From positions 3,224,001 through 3,288,000 of the forward strand of contig NZ_CP104040.1 in assembly GCF_025152745.1 (NCBI RefSeq): a stretch of DNA of 64,000 nucleotides. The letters are read 5' to 3'. Below, piece by piece: positions 36,790 through 45,955 of this stretch. Position 1 is the first letter of the stretch; each line of letters starts with the position of its first letter. Source of the stretch: Rhizobium sp. WSM4643 (lineage in GTDB: Bacteria > Pseudomonadota > Alphaproteobacteria > Rhizobiales > Rhizobiaceae). A program made the translations under genes and the position numbers. Below the pieces are notes generated by a model. That model was not told the DNA's origin and did not search any database. It saw only the letters and a program-made list of their open reading frames with translations.

Positions 36790-39785
36790 CCGCTGTGAAG
36801 CCTGACATTTCTTTCCTCATACCCGCCTATAATGCAGACGATACGCTTGCTGAATGTCTTGCCAGCCTGCAGCAGCAGTCGCGATCGAACTGGCAGGCCG
36901 TCGTGGTCGATGACGGTTCGACAGACGGCACCTGGGAGCTTCTCGAGGGCATCGCAAAAACGGACAGCCGCATTCTCCCCGCCCGTCAGCCGAATGCCGG
37001 CGCCGCCGCGGCGCGAAACCATGCCGCCAGACTGGCAGCCGCACCTCTGCTCTGCATGCTGGATGCCGACGATTGGCTGGATCCGACCTTCATCGAAAGC
37101 ATGCTGCCGGTGGCAGAGAATACATCTCCAGCAGTTATTTCCTATTGCGCCTACCGCCGTGTCGCCCCGGACGGCAGGCTTATGCAGATAGAACAGCCTC
37201 CCACCCTGACGGGTGACGCCGCCAAGCGCGAATTCTCCTCCTTTTGTGCGCTCGCCATACATACGGTTGTCTTTCCCCGGAGCCTTTTCGAGCTTTTGGG
37301 AGGCATGGACGAGACCTTGCAGACCTGCGAAGACTGGGATCTTTGGCTTCGCATGGCCTTTTCGGGCGCCGAATTTCGTCGAGTCGACAGGTGCCTGGCT
37401 TTCTATCGCATGAAGTCGGGCTCTCTATCCGGCGATCCGACCAAAATGATGCGTGACGCCATTCGCGTGACAACGAAGGCGCAAGCGCTGCAGATGCAGC
37501 AAGGCTTGTCGGCCGAGGAGCCGGAGACAGGTTGGATCACGCCCGCGATCAGCCAGCTGCGCATGCTAGCCTGGGTCGTCGCGGCCAAGCTCGATCCGAC
37601 TTTGGATATAGCGGCCCTTGCATCGCTCCTGCCTGACATGCCGGACGGCGCGGGCTACGAGAACCTTCTTGCCGGTGTAATTCTGCATGGTTTGCAGACA
37701 GGGCTCTTTATCGATCGGGCCGACGATCTCATTGATGTCAGCGATAAATGGCAGCCGACGTTCCTTTTGCTCATCCAGTTGATTCAGAAACATTCCTTCC
37801 CTGGCACTGGGCGCAAGATCATTGAGGCCGCTTCCTGGCATATATCGGCCGCAAACCCTTTGCGGTCATTCACGCTTGGCAATGTTCAGGTGGTCGGTGT
37901 CGCGCTCGAGACGCTTTCGCGAATTCCCAAGGCCGAACCAGCCGACACGCTCATCATGCATGCCCTGTCCGGCGGACAGCATGTCGGCTCTTTTGTCGGG
38001 CCATTCTGGGGCGATCTTTCGATCCGGGCGCAGATCAGGCTGATCATGCATGAGATGCAGGCCGAAGAGCATCTGCAAACACCGCCCAAGCTCGCCTATA
38101 TGAGCTCCTGGACGAAGGAGGCATTGCGCGGGTACAGAGCCTTCGGTGGCCTCATCATACGAAATGGCCGGCGGCGGGGACGTCTCGAACGGATTTTGGT
38201 CCGTACCGGACGCAACGCCCTTCTTGCCTGCGCGCCAAGCGACAAACAAGACAACGACGCCAGGCTGTCCGACATCCTGCGGAATCTCCGACGCGATCCG
38301 ACTCGACTGCTTTCAGACTCTTCTGGCCCGTGTCCGGAGGAAAAAAATGCGGCTCCCCCTGTTCAGTCGGAGGAAGAGTATTGGGAGCATATCTTTGAGC
38401 GCCCGGATCCATGGAATTACGTCTCCGTTTACGAGCAGGTCAAATATGCGCAGACGTTGAGCCTGATCCCGGAAGGGATCGAGAAGGCCCTCGAGCTCGC
38501 CTGCGCCGAGGGGATCTTTACCGAGAAGCTGGCGCGGAAGGTCGGTCGGGTGACGGCCACGGATATTTCCCAGCGGGCGATCGACAGGGCCGTCGAGCGG
38601 TGCCACGACCACCGCAATGTCGAGCTTCGCGTGCTTGACTTCGTCAGACAAGATCTCCCACCCGAACAGGATCTCGTCGTCTGCTCCGAAGTCCTTTATT
38701 ACATGAAGGATGAGGAGATGCTTGCCGCCGTCTGCGGCAAGATGGCCGCAGCATTGAAGCCGAACGGCTACCTGATCACGGCCCACGCGCATATCCGCCG
38801 GGACGAACCCACCCGGACCGGTTTCGACTGGGGCAATCCCTTCGGTGTCGGCACGATCAAACAGGTTTTGGCCGCACAGCCTGGCCTGGCCTTGGAAGAC
38901 ACGATCGAAACCGAACTTTACGCCATCCACCGGTTCAGAAAGGGCTCGCTGGCCGATCCTGTGCTGCGGGTCGAGCGGCACGGAACTCCGTTGGACGCCG
39001 ACGTGGCGAAGCACATCATCTGGGGGCCGGCTGGCGTTGAGCGTGAGGCGGCATGGACAACGGAGGTTACGACCTCGGTTCCCATCCTCATGTATCACAG
39101 GATCGCAGACGAGGGCCCCGCGGCACTCCGGCGCTTCCGCACGCCGCCCGAGGTTTTCCGCAAGCAGATGCAGTTCCTTCGGCGCCAGGGTTATTATACG
39201 CTGACGGCGCAGGCGCTTACGGATCTGCTGCGCAGCGGCAAGCCGGTCCAGGGCCGGCCCGTCATGCTGACCTTCGACGATGCCTACCTGGATTTCCTGA
39301 CGGACGCCTTCCCGATCCTTGCCGAGAATGATTTCAGCGCCGACGTATTCGTCGTCACCGATAAAGTCGGCGGTCAATCAGATTGGGATTCTGCCTATGG
39401 AGAGCCTGCGCCGCTGATGTTGTGGTCGGATATTCAGCAGTTGCACCAAAAGGGCATCAGCTTCGGCTCCCACCTCGTATCACACACACCGGCCACTGCG
39501 ATGGACAACGAAGCCTTGCTGGCCGAAGCCATGCTTTCGCGCAATGCGCTGCACAGCCGGCTGGGCACCTCCGTGGAATCCATTGCGCTTCCTTATGGCG
39601 CGACGGACTTCAGGGTCCCCGGCATTCTGGCGCTTGCCGGCTATGGGGTCGGCTTCACGACACGGCAGGCGAAAGCCACCTTTTCCGACAATCTCTTCGG
39701 TCTGCCACGCCTGGAAGTCCGCGGCGATTGTCCTCTTGAAGCCTTTCCCGAACTTATGGGCCTGCCGGGAGCTTTTATCGGATGA
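36783..39785 (+). CDS. GT2 / NodS-like methyltransferase / NodB-like deacetylase fusion
   Basis: A 1000-residue multidomain protein. Residues about 5-230 are a family 2 glycosyltransferase (ISFLIPAYNADDT, the DxD motif MLDADDWLD). Residues 230-525 are helical with no known family. Residues about 528-715 are a SAM-dependent methyltransferase like NodS (PDPWNYVSVYEQVKY, ALELACAEGIFTEKL, VCSEVLYYMKD). Residues about 763-1000 are a polysaccharide deacetylase like NodB (PILMYHR, TFDDAYLDF, ALPYGATD). The deacetylase motif has Ala in place of the usual Gly in TFDDG, and the metal-site histidine segment reads GSHLVSHTPAT. The start at 36783 has GAGG ahead; the gene overlaps its neighbours on both sides. 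Role: probably adds a sugar and modifies it during polysaccharide assembly. Confidence 0.85.
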   Translation: MVTAVKPDISFLIPAYNADDTLAECLASLQQQSRSNWQAVVVDDGSTDGTWELLEGIAKTDSRILPARQPNAGAAAARNHAARLAAAPLLCMLDADDWLDPTFIESMLPVAENTSPAVISYCAYRRVAPDGRLMQIEQPPTLTGDAAKREFSSFCALAIHTVVFPRSLFELLGGMDETLQTCEDWDLWLRMAFSGAEFRRVDRCLAFYRMKSGSLSGDPTKMMRDAIRVTTKAQALQMQQGLSAEEPETGWITPAISQLRMLAWVVAAKLDPTLDIAALASLLPDMPDGAGYENLLAGVILHGLQTGLFIDRADDLIDVSDKWQPTFLLLIQLIQKHSFPGTGRKIIEAASWHISAANPLRSFTLGNVQVVGVALETLSRIPKAEPADTLIMHALSGGQHVGSFVGPFWGDLSIRAQIRLIMHEMQAEEHLQTPPKLAYMSSWTKEALRGYRAFGGLIIRNGRRRGRLERILVRTGRNALLACAPSDKQDNDARLSDILRNLRRDPTRLLSDSSGPCPEEKNAAPPVQSEEEYWEHIFERPDPWNYVSVYEQVKYAQTLSLIPEGIEKALELACAEGIFTEKLARKVGRVTATDISQRAIDRAVERCHDHRNVELRVLDFVRQDLPPEQDLVVCSEVLYYMKDEEMLAAVCGKMAAALKPNGYLITAHAHIRRDEPTRTGFDWGNPFGVGTIKQVLAAQPGLALEDTIETELYAIHRFRKGSLADPVLRVERHGTPLDADVAKHIIWGPAGVEREAAWTTEVTTSVPILMYHRIADEGPAALRRFRTPPEVFRKQMQFLRRQGYYTLTAQALTDLLRSGKPVQGRPVMLTFDDAYLDFLTDAFPILAENDFSADVFVVTDKVGGQSDWDSAYGEPAPLMLWSDIQQLHQKGISFGSHLVSHTPATAMDNEALLAEAMLSRNALHSRLGTSVESIALPYGATDFRVPGILALAGYGVGFTTRQAKATFSDNLFGLPRLEVRGDCPLEAFPELMGLPGAFIG

Positions 39786-40864
39786 CAATAACTGGCGTTG
39801 CGGCCCCTCTCATTACCATCGTCATACCGGCTTACAACGCCGAGAGGACGCTTGCCGAAACGTTGAGAAGCGTCTCCAGCCAGTCCTACGACAAGCTCGA
39901 AATCCTTGTGGTCGACGACGGATCGCGGGACGGCACCTTCGATCTCGCGAGCGACCACAGCCTGATCGATCGCCGTGTCCGTGTTCTCCGCCAGGAGAAT
40001 GGTGGGGTTGCGCGCGCGCGCAACCACGGCGTCCGGGAGGCCAGCGGCCTTTACATAGCCCCCGTCGATGCCGATGATTTATGGCACCCCCGGAAAATCG
40101 AGCTCCAGCTTGAGGCACTAGGGAAGTTTCCGGACGGACGCGGAGTCGCCTACAATTGGTATGCGGCGATTGACGAAAACGGGATCATTTTCGGTCATTC
40201 GCGACCAGTCCTGCATCAAGGGAATATCTTCGAACCTCTGTTAAGGGAAAACTTCATCGGCAATGGCAGCACGCCCTTGATGCCGCGGGCGGACATTCTT
40301 CGCTGCGGCGGCTATGACGCCAGCCTGCGCGACAACGGCGCCGAGGGATGCGAAGATCTGAAACTTTATCTGGCTTTGGCCGAAACCTTGCCCTTTGCGC
40401 TGGTTCCCGATTTCCTGACCGGTTATCGTTTCACCAAGGGAAATATGTCCAGCAACGCTTATCGGATGCTGAAGTCCCACGCCCTGGTGATGGCCCCGAT
40501 CATCACGCGCTATCCGCATTTTACGCGTGACATCAAGACAGCCGAATTCAACACGGCGCGCTGGTATTTCGCCAAGGCGTTTCTCGGCAGCGATTTTGCC
40601 CAGGTCAAAAAGCTGGCGCCGATGATGGTCAGCAAATATTCCTTGCGCCTTATCGCCCACGGCGTGCAGCAGGGCTGGCGCCAGGCGAAACGCGGCCTCC
40701 GGATGGCAAAGCGCGTCCTCGGCAAGTCTTCGGCGCGGCCGAAAACCCGCGTCGCGAACGCGCCGCTTCCGCAACCCGGAACAGCATTCAGCGATCGTTT
40801 CATAGCCGTGCCTGCCAAAGAGGCAACCGGTCTGACCTCTTCCCGGATGGTCAACAATGAATAG
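39782..40864 (+). CDS. Family 2 glycosyltransferase
   Basis: A 360-residue GT-A protein with IVIPAYNAERTLAETL, VVDDGSRDGT and the sugar-nucleotide DxD motif VDADDLWHPR, followed by a helical C-terminal region with basic residues that may touch the membrane. It begins inside the fusion gene (ATGA overlap) and overlaps the ABC exporter by 8 bases, so these form one transcript. Closely similar in style to 42617-43732. Sugar unknown. Confidence 0.87.
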   Translation: MTITGVAAPLITIVIPAYNAERTLAETLRSVSSQSYDKLEILVVDDGSRDGTFDLASDHSLIDRRVRVLRQENGGVARARNHGVREASGLYIAPVDADDLWHPRKIELQLEALGKFPDGRGVAYNWYAAIDENGIIFGHSRPVLHQGNIFEPLLRENFIGNGSTPLMPRADILRCGGYDASLRDNGAEGCEDLKLYLALAETLPFALVPDFLTGYRFTKGNMSSNAYRMLKSHALVMAPIITRYPHFTRDIKTAEFNTARWYFAKAFLGSDFAQVKKLAPMMVSKYSLRLIAHGVQQGWRQAKRGLRMAKRVLGKSSARPKTRVANAPLPQPGTAFSDRFIAVPAKEATGLTSSRMVNNE

Positions 40865-42611
40865 GTTTCGAAAGCCGCCTTCCGCTAAACCCGCAAGAGC
40901 CTACAACCTGGTTATAGCGGCTCGGTTCCGCGAGCTTCTGCAACTCGTACCGGCACTGCGACTCAAGATGACAGTGATGATCATCCTGGGAATTCTTACC
41001 GGCTTCTCGGAAATGGTCGGCATCACCTTTCTGGTCAGCCTCGTCTTTCTTCTCGGGCAGCAAGGTCCCGCTTCCGGCTCCGCCGTTGCATGGCTTCCGG
41101 CGTTTTTCGGCGGCATTGACCTCAGTCTCTCGAAGCCTGTCCTGATCGGCATCCTGATCGGCTCGATCCTGTTTCGGATTTTTCTCGGATGCGCCAATTC
41201 GCTCATTGCAAGCGCTGTCAACCACCGAATTAGCGACCGCATGCGAGACCGTCTCTACGCCAAGGTCTTGACCATGCCGTTTCAGCGCTTTCAGGATTAC
41301 GAGCGTAGCGACCTGATCAACGTTATCGCGACCGAATCCCATGCAGTGTCGTCGGCGCATGCCAGCCTGGTACGACTGGGAGTGAATTTCGGCACGATTG
41401 TGATTTTCGGCGTCGGCATGCTGGTAATGGCCTGGCCGATCGCGTTGCTCGCCCTCGCCTTCGGTTTCATCCATAATTTTGTATTGGGTTTCTTTGCCGG
41501 TGCCTACCGCCGTCTCGGCGCCTCTGCATTGGCGGCAGTGGAAGCATTGACGCAACTGAGCTGGACAACGCTACAGACTTTGAAAGCCGTCAAAAGCTTC
41601 GGCATGGAAAAGCGTCATCAACAACTCTTCGCGGCGCTTTCCAACGACGTCGGCCAGACCTGGCGTCGGTCGGACTGGATGGGAGCGATAACCTCGCTTC
41701 TGAGCGAAATTCTGACCTTCGGGGTCATCCTGACGATCATTCTGTCTTCGGAATTCCTGCCGGTCGATTTCAAGGCGGCGCTCTCGGCGACGATCCTTCT
41801 TTACAGGCTTCAGCCGCATATCAAGGGATTTGATTCCCAGATTCTCAGCCTTTACGAGATGGAAGCGTCCCTGCAAAACGTCCTGGCGCTGCTTTCGGAG
41901 AAAGATGACATCAAGCAGGCTTCGCAAGGGGAAAAGGTAAGCCGCCTGGCGGAGGCGATTGTCTTCCACGACGTCTCGTTCGCCTATGAGCGATCGAACG
42001 CACCGGCGGTTCACAATCTCAGCTTCTCGATCAGGGCAGGTGAGACGACGGCTCTGACGGGGCCGAGTGGCTCCGGCAAAACCACAATCCTCAACATGAT
42101 TCTCGATCTCAACCCGCCGACCCGGGGCCTGATCACGGTCGACGGCAGGGATCTGACAACCATCGACCGTTCCAGCTGGCTGCAGCTGCTCTCCGTGTCG
42201 GGCCAGGACGTTGAACTGATGGAGGGGACGGTCCTCGACAACATCCGGTTCCGTCGCGATATCTCGGAGCAGGATATCCGCTGGGCGGCCGATGTGGCCT
42301 GCGCAACGGAGTTCATCAAAGATCTGCCGTATGGCTTTGATGAATGGCTGGGTGACGAGGCGATCCGGCTTTCGGGCGGGCAAAGGCAGCGCATAGGCCT
42401 GGCGCGCGCGCTCGCCGGCCGGCCTCAGATCCTGCTGTTGGACGAAGCAACAAGCGCGCTCGACGAAGAGACCGAGATGCGGGTGTTTTCGGCGATGAAA
42501 GAAGACGCCGGCAGAACGCTGATTGTCGTCAGCCATCGGCCCGCTGTGGCCAGGCTGATGAAGAACCGGATCGATCTCCGCCCGCCCGCACCCACATCTA
42601 AGCTCGGGTGA
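40857..42611 (+). CDS. ABC exporter, fused membrane and ATPase domains
   Basis: A 584-residue half-transporter: six-helix exporter domain (about 30-325) and ATPase domain with Walker A GPSGSGKTT, signature LSGGQRQR, Walker B ILLLDEATSALD and switch VVSHRP. It lies between two glycosyltransferase genes with overlapping ends, so it most likely exports or flips a lipid-linked saccharide or the substrate of the fused deacetylase/methyltransferase. It is unrelated in position to the exporter at 4908. No peptidase domain is present, so it is not a bacteriocin exporter of the C39 type. Confidence 0.88.
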   Translation: MNRFRKPPSAKPARAYNLVIAARFRELLQLVPALRLKMTVMIILGILTGFSEMVGITFLVSLVFLLGQQGPASGSAVAWLPAFFGGIDLSLSKPVLIGILIGSILFRIFLGCANSLIASAVNHRISDRMRDRLYAKVLTMPFQRFQDYERSDLINVIATESHAVSSAHASLVRLGVNFGTIVIFGVGMLVMAWPIALLALAFGFIHNFVLGFFAGAYRRLGASALAAVEALTQLSWTTLQTLKAVKSFGMEKRHQQLFAALSNDVGQTWRRSDWMGAITSLLSEILTFGVILTIILSSEFLPVDFKAALSATILLYRLQPHIKGFDSQILSLYEMEASLQNVLALLSEKDDIKQASQGEKVSRLAEAIVFHDVSFAYERSNAPAVHNLSFSIRAGETTALTGPSGSGKTTILNMILDLNPPTRGLITVDGRDLTTIDRSSWLQLLSVSGQDVELMEGTVLDNIRFRRDISEQDIRWAADVACATEFIKDLPYGFDEWLGDEAIRLSGGQRQRIGLARALAGRPQILLLDEATSALDEETEMRVFSAMKEDAGRTLIVVSHRPAVARLMKNRIDLRPPAPTSKLG

Positions 42612-42616
42612 CGGAC

Positions 42617-43732
42617 ATGGATGTGTCAACGATGTCAGGTGTTCGGGTGGCGGTCGTGATCCCTGCCTATAATGCCGGAGAATACCTTGCCCAGACGCTC
42701 CAATCCGTTGTCGACCAGACCCACAAGGCGCTTGAGATCATCATCGTCGACGACGGCTCGACGGACGAGACACCCTCGATCTGTCGCCGTTTCGCCGCGA
42801 GTGATTCAAGGATCCGAATTCTGTCGACCGAAAACCGTGGCGTCGCTGCGGCCCGCAATACCGGGATCCAGGCATCGAAATCCGACTTTATCGCCTTCCT
42901 CGATGCAGACGACCTATGGCATTCGACCTATATCCAAAGAATGCTCTCGGCTCTCCAGCCTTTGCCGGACGCCTGGGGCGCGGTCTATGCGCTTCACCGC
43001 TTCATCGATACCGAAGGATATTGCACAAGATCCGGTTCGTCGCTGAACGCCCGAGACAGCATTCTCAACCGTCATCTCGTATTCCGCTTCGTCGGCAATG
43101 GCAGCGGCTTCATGGTTCGCCGCGCTGTTATCGACAAGATCGGCGGCTACGATTCAAGCTATGCCAGAAAGGGGATTGGAGGATGCGAGGATTTCGATTT
43201 CGAACTCCGCACCGCTGAACATTTCAAGATCGAGACGGTGCCGTTGGGCCTGGTGGGCTATCGCTCACATTCCGCAGCCATGTCTTCAGACAGGTCACGG
43301 ATGGCGCGATCGCTTCTGGCGGTGACCGAGCAATGCATCGCCCGCAATCCTGAGCTTCCGGCTTTTGTCGTCAGTTGCGCCCGCGCGTCGGCGCATCTTT
43401 ATGCATTCTCAAAATTTGCCGCCTTGAAAGATTGGTCCAGCGCTGCGACCTCGCTCAAACACATTTATCATCATAGCCCAATGCTCGCCTCCGGCATCCT
43501 CGCCAGGCTGCTCTTTTCAAAAGCTGGCAGAGCCACACGCCGGGCGTTGTCGAAAGTCTGGCCAGCGAGGGAACAAAAGCAAAAGAATCTCAGGAAATTC
43601 GAAGAGATAGACCCGCTTCTCCCCTTGGTCGGTGGTTGGTCTCGCTTCAGAACGAAGGCATTGCTCAGCCGCTTGTCTGAGACGGATCGGTCTGGCGAAT
43701 GCTCTGTGGCGACCTCATCGCAGGAGGCTTGA
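42617..43732 (+). CDS. Family 2 glycosyltransferase
   Basis: A 371-residue GT-A transferase with VVIPAYNAGEYLAQTL, IIVDDGSTDETP and FLDADDLWHSTYI. A GTG at 42608 overlapping the ABC stop is an alternative start; I prefer ATG 42617, with GGG eight bases ahead. It is the last gene of the first polysaccharide segment, followed by a 1.3-kb gap. Similar to the product of 39782-40864, so the pair may add successive related sugars. Confidence 0.86.
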   Translation: MDVSTMSGVRVAVVIPAYNAGEYLAQTLQSVVDQTHKALEIIIVDDGSTDETPSICRRFAASDSRIRILSTENRGVAAARNTGIQASKSDFIAFLDADDLWHSTYIQRMLSALQPLPDAWGAVYALHRFIDTEGYCTRSGSSLNARDSILNRHLVFRFVGNGSGFMVRRAVIDKIGGYDSSYARKGIGGCEDFDFELRTAEHFKIETVPLGLVGYRSHSAAMSSDRSRMARSLLAVTEQCIARNPELPAFVVSCARASAHLYAFSKFAALKDWSSAATSLKHIYHHSPMLASGILARLLFSKAGRATRRALSKVWPAREQKQKNLRKFEEIDPLLPLVGGWSRFRTKALLSRLSETDRSGECSVATSSQEA

Positions 43733-45028
43733 TGTCTGTCGGCTGAACGGCTGTCGATGGCGTTTTTCGCTCGGCCGCTATGTCGCGCCGAAGAGATCGA
43801 GCACCGTCAAACATCCAGAGGTTTGACAACGCCTCCCGTCCATCAGCCTGGATCTCGCTATTTTGTACTACGAGCTTTTATTTTAACGAAGAATAGCAAT
43901 TGCTAAAAAAGAGAGTAACCTACAGAAAGAAGAACTACCCCAATAATAATCTTCGACAATGTCGATTTTAACTGCAATCATACCTACGTACTGTGTAAGC
44001 ATTCCGACTGGAGGACCCGCCAACCACCCCGGCGGGTCCTCAACTTTCCTTCTCGACCGGTTGCACAGATGCAATCGCCATTAACACTGCATCAGCATAG
44101 ATAGATCTTACTTCGGACGACGATATTACGCTGTTGAGATCGGCTTGATGAGAAAATCTCGCATCATCGGCAGGTGACGGTCGAAGTGCCGGCTCTCCTG
44201 CTTAATACTTCGATCAAAATTTCAATTGAGCGCGCGATATTTTTGGATCTGCAGTGAAATTTCGGAGACGGAGCAATCCCTCATAAAGTTGATATTGCTT
44301 TTCAATAGAAATTAATAAGTATCGATGCCGCTATTAGGAAATGCATCCTCTGATTATTTCTTGATATAATTTTAACCGCCTCACCATTGGCATCTAAATA
44401 CAACCATTATCTGAAAGTCATAAATTTTACCTTTTGATAAATTTTTTTGTTATACTCAATTATTGTTACCAGTTTAATTAGTTCCTTCATTTCATAAGCA
44501 TCGGCGTTTAGGTTTCGCGCGAGGGCTGGAAATCTCCCGAAAGCTATTTTCCTCCCCCCGGCTCTCAACGATCGGACAACCTGCCGGCACACTGGTGATG
44601 TTGTTACGGCCGATGGCCCCAATAGTCCTGGGCTGGTCGCGCGTGGAAAAGTTGCCGATGCAATTCAACATCGCCGCACGAAACATTAACATTCTGATAC
44701 ATAACGATATTATATAGGACCGGCCAATTCAGCCCAACGGCATTCGGTCTGTCATTTCAAAGGCCGGCATTTGGGGCTGTACTTGCCAACGGAAATACCG
44801 ATGCAAAACCCGCGGCGTAAGAAATGCCTATCCTCTAGGCGAGCCGCCTAATACGAAACAACTGATATGCTTGGACGAAGTTGGACGGTCCTGATTCATT
44901 ACATCAGAGGCCCCGACCTGTGTCGAAATGGTCGCACCTCGCCCGCGAATTAACCCTTCATAAAGCATTTGCTTGCTCAACTTATAATTTGTGTCATGGT
45001 CACTGTAAGTAGCGAGGGAGCCGACCTG
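43733..45028. other. Long AT-rich interval without supported protein genes
   Basis: About 1.3 kb, distinctly more AT-rich than its surroundings between about 43860 and 44760. It contains a weak dyad GTCAAAC/GTTTGAC (43806-43827), a strong hairpin at 44011-44041 and short minus-strand frames (44407-44692) rich in rare codons with no motif. No tRNA, rRNA or transposase was seen. It may contain regulatory RNA or be foreign DNA. Confidence 0.5.
44011..44041 (+). terminator. Strong hairpin, terminator-like
   Basis: GAGGACCCGCC (44011-44021) pairs perfectly with GGCGGGTCCTC (44031-44041) around a nine-base loop. Only a weak T-rich tract (AACTTTCCTTCTC) follows on the plus strand. It is 280 bases after the last glycosyltransferase stop, so it may end a small RNA rather than that operon. 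Confidence 0.55.
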
Positions 45029-45235
45029 ATGAGTGATATGGCATCGCAGATTCCGGAATTTGGTTACGATGAGCGCGTGATGATCTGCCGGAAGCAGATC
45101 GAAAAGGCGGTCTATCAGTTCATTGCAAATACGAAGGTCGAGGGATGCGATCCAGCGGAAGTCGCAATGGCCATCGCAGACATTGCCGACGATTACATTT
45201 TACTGCTGGCCCAGAAGCGCAATTTGACCCATTGA
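45029..45235 (+). CDS. Small helical protein, unknown
   Basis: A 68-residue acidic protein starting MSDMASQIPEFGYDERVMIC, with helices predicted by eye over most of its length and no membrane segment. AGGGAG lies about nine bases before the ATG at 45029; the frame opens earlier at 44969 without a good site. An AT-rich stretch before it (ACTTATAATTTG) could be a promoter. No family recognised. A hairpin follows the stop. Confidence 0.6.
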   Translation: MSDMASQIPEFGYDERVMICRKQIEKAVYQFIANTKVEGCDPAEVAMAIADIADDYILLLAQKRNLTH

Positions 45236-45243
45236 GGTCAATG

Positions 45244-45266
45244 GATCGGCCGTCAATCGGCCGATC
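45244..45266 (+). terminator. Hairpin after the 68-residue gene
   Basis: GATCGGCCG and CGGCCGATC form a perfect nine-base-pair stem with a five-base loop, nine bases after the stop codon at 45235. No T-run follows, so termination is probable only by position. Confidence 0.5.
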
Positions 45267-45508
45267 GTCCGCACGATGTGCGTGACCCAAAATCGCCGCC
45301 GCTTTTCTGCCCGGAGGCAACGTCAACGGAATCGTTTACGGATTGTGCCGAAACCATCCGAGCGATGATGTCGAACAGCGTTTGAATAAACCGCCCAACC
45401 ACGCTCAACAGTGCATGCGTCCGCCCAGAACGAGCCGGGCTTCTCCCAATCTATAATTCGCGCCAGCTCACAGAATGGATTTCGATTGACCGCTCACCGG
45501 ACCAACAT

Positions 45509-45552
45509 ATGCATAACCCCGGAAATCGATGCTGATTTCCGGGGTTATGCAT
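45509..45552. repeat. Perfect 19-bp inverted repeat
   Basis: Bases 45509-45527 (ATGCATAACCCCGGAAATC) pair with 45534-45552 around a six-base loop GATGCT, without mismatch. It lies 52 bases beyond the end of the TfuA operon on the minus strand. It could be a bidirectional terminator or a protein-binding site; the stem is unusually long for a plain terminator and there is no T-run. The rest of 45267-45603 shows no gene. Confidence 0.65.
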
Positions 45553-45603
45553 GGATTTGAAGTGGTAGAGCGTTCCAGCGCGTCCGATCGGACGCATGCC
45601 GGT

Positions 45604-45852
45604 CTAGTGGCTTCTGACGCTCACTTGCGGAACCGGGGAGCTCAATTCAGCCAATTCCCTGGTCAAGCCCTCCCCGACCTCCTGCTTCACTGCCTCGAGC
45701 GCAAGGTCGAGGCAATTCGTCGCGAACGGCAGTTTGACATCCTGGGCGACCTGTCGCGCATAGGCGATCATCCGCGCCAATGCGACGAGCTCTTCCACAC
45801 CATCTTCCGCCCTTTGGTCTGCTTCTACATTGCCAACCGATGTCACGCCCAT
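45604..45852 (-). CDS. Small protein at the end of the TfuA-YcaO operon
   Basis: An 82-residue, mainly helical acidic protein (MGVTSVGNVEADQRAEDGVE...) without membrane segment or cysteine-rich motif; one cysteine in ATNCLDLAL. Start at 45852 has GGGGAAATGGGA ahead; the frame is open up to 46014, overlapping tfuA. It is 103 bases after the tfuA stop, likely the last gene of the operon. Unknown function; an immunity or accessory role for the peptide product is only a guess. Confidence 0.5.
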   Translation of the reverse strand: MGVTSVGNVEADQRAEDGVEELVALARMIAYARQVAQDVKLPFATNCLDLALEAVKQEVGEGLTRELAELSSPVPQVSVRSH

Positions 45853-45955
45853 GTCCCATTTCCCCAATGAATTGAAGGAATGATACGCGCCTAGACGTGA
45901 TCCACCCCGTGAAAAAAGCGTGACACAACTCCCGGTGACTATTGCCGGCTGCGAT

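Noticed and set aside
38313-39377. Minus-strand frame of 354 codons
   Set aside because: Antisense of the NodS/NodB-like part of the fusion gene, whose plus-strand reading has clear catalytic motifs.
34581-43732. Nodulation (nod) gene cluster
   Set aside because: NodS-like and NodB-like domains occur only in a fusion; no nod box, nodA, nodC or nodD is seen, and the neighbours are surface-polysaccharide transferases.
44407-44692. Minus-strand frames in the AT-rich island
   Set aside because: Short, with no good start and no motif; not above chance.
45224-45242. TTGACC-CATTGA-GGTCAA as a FixK box
   Set aside because: The half sites are 10 bases apart rather than 6 and it overlaps a stop codon with no gene following.
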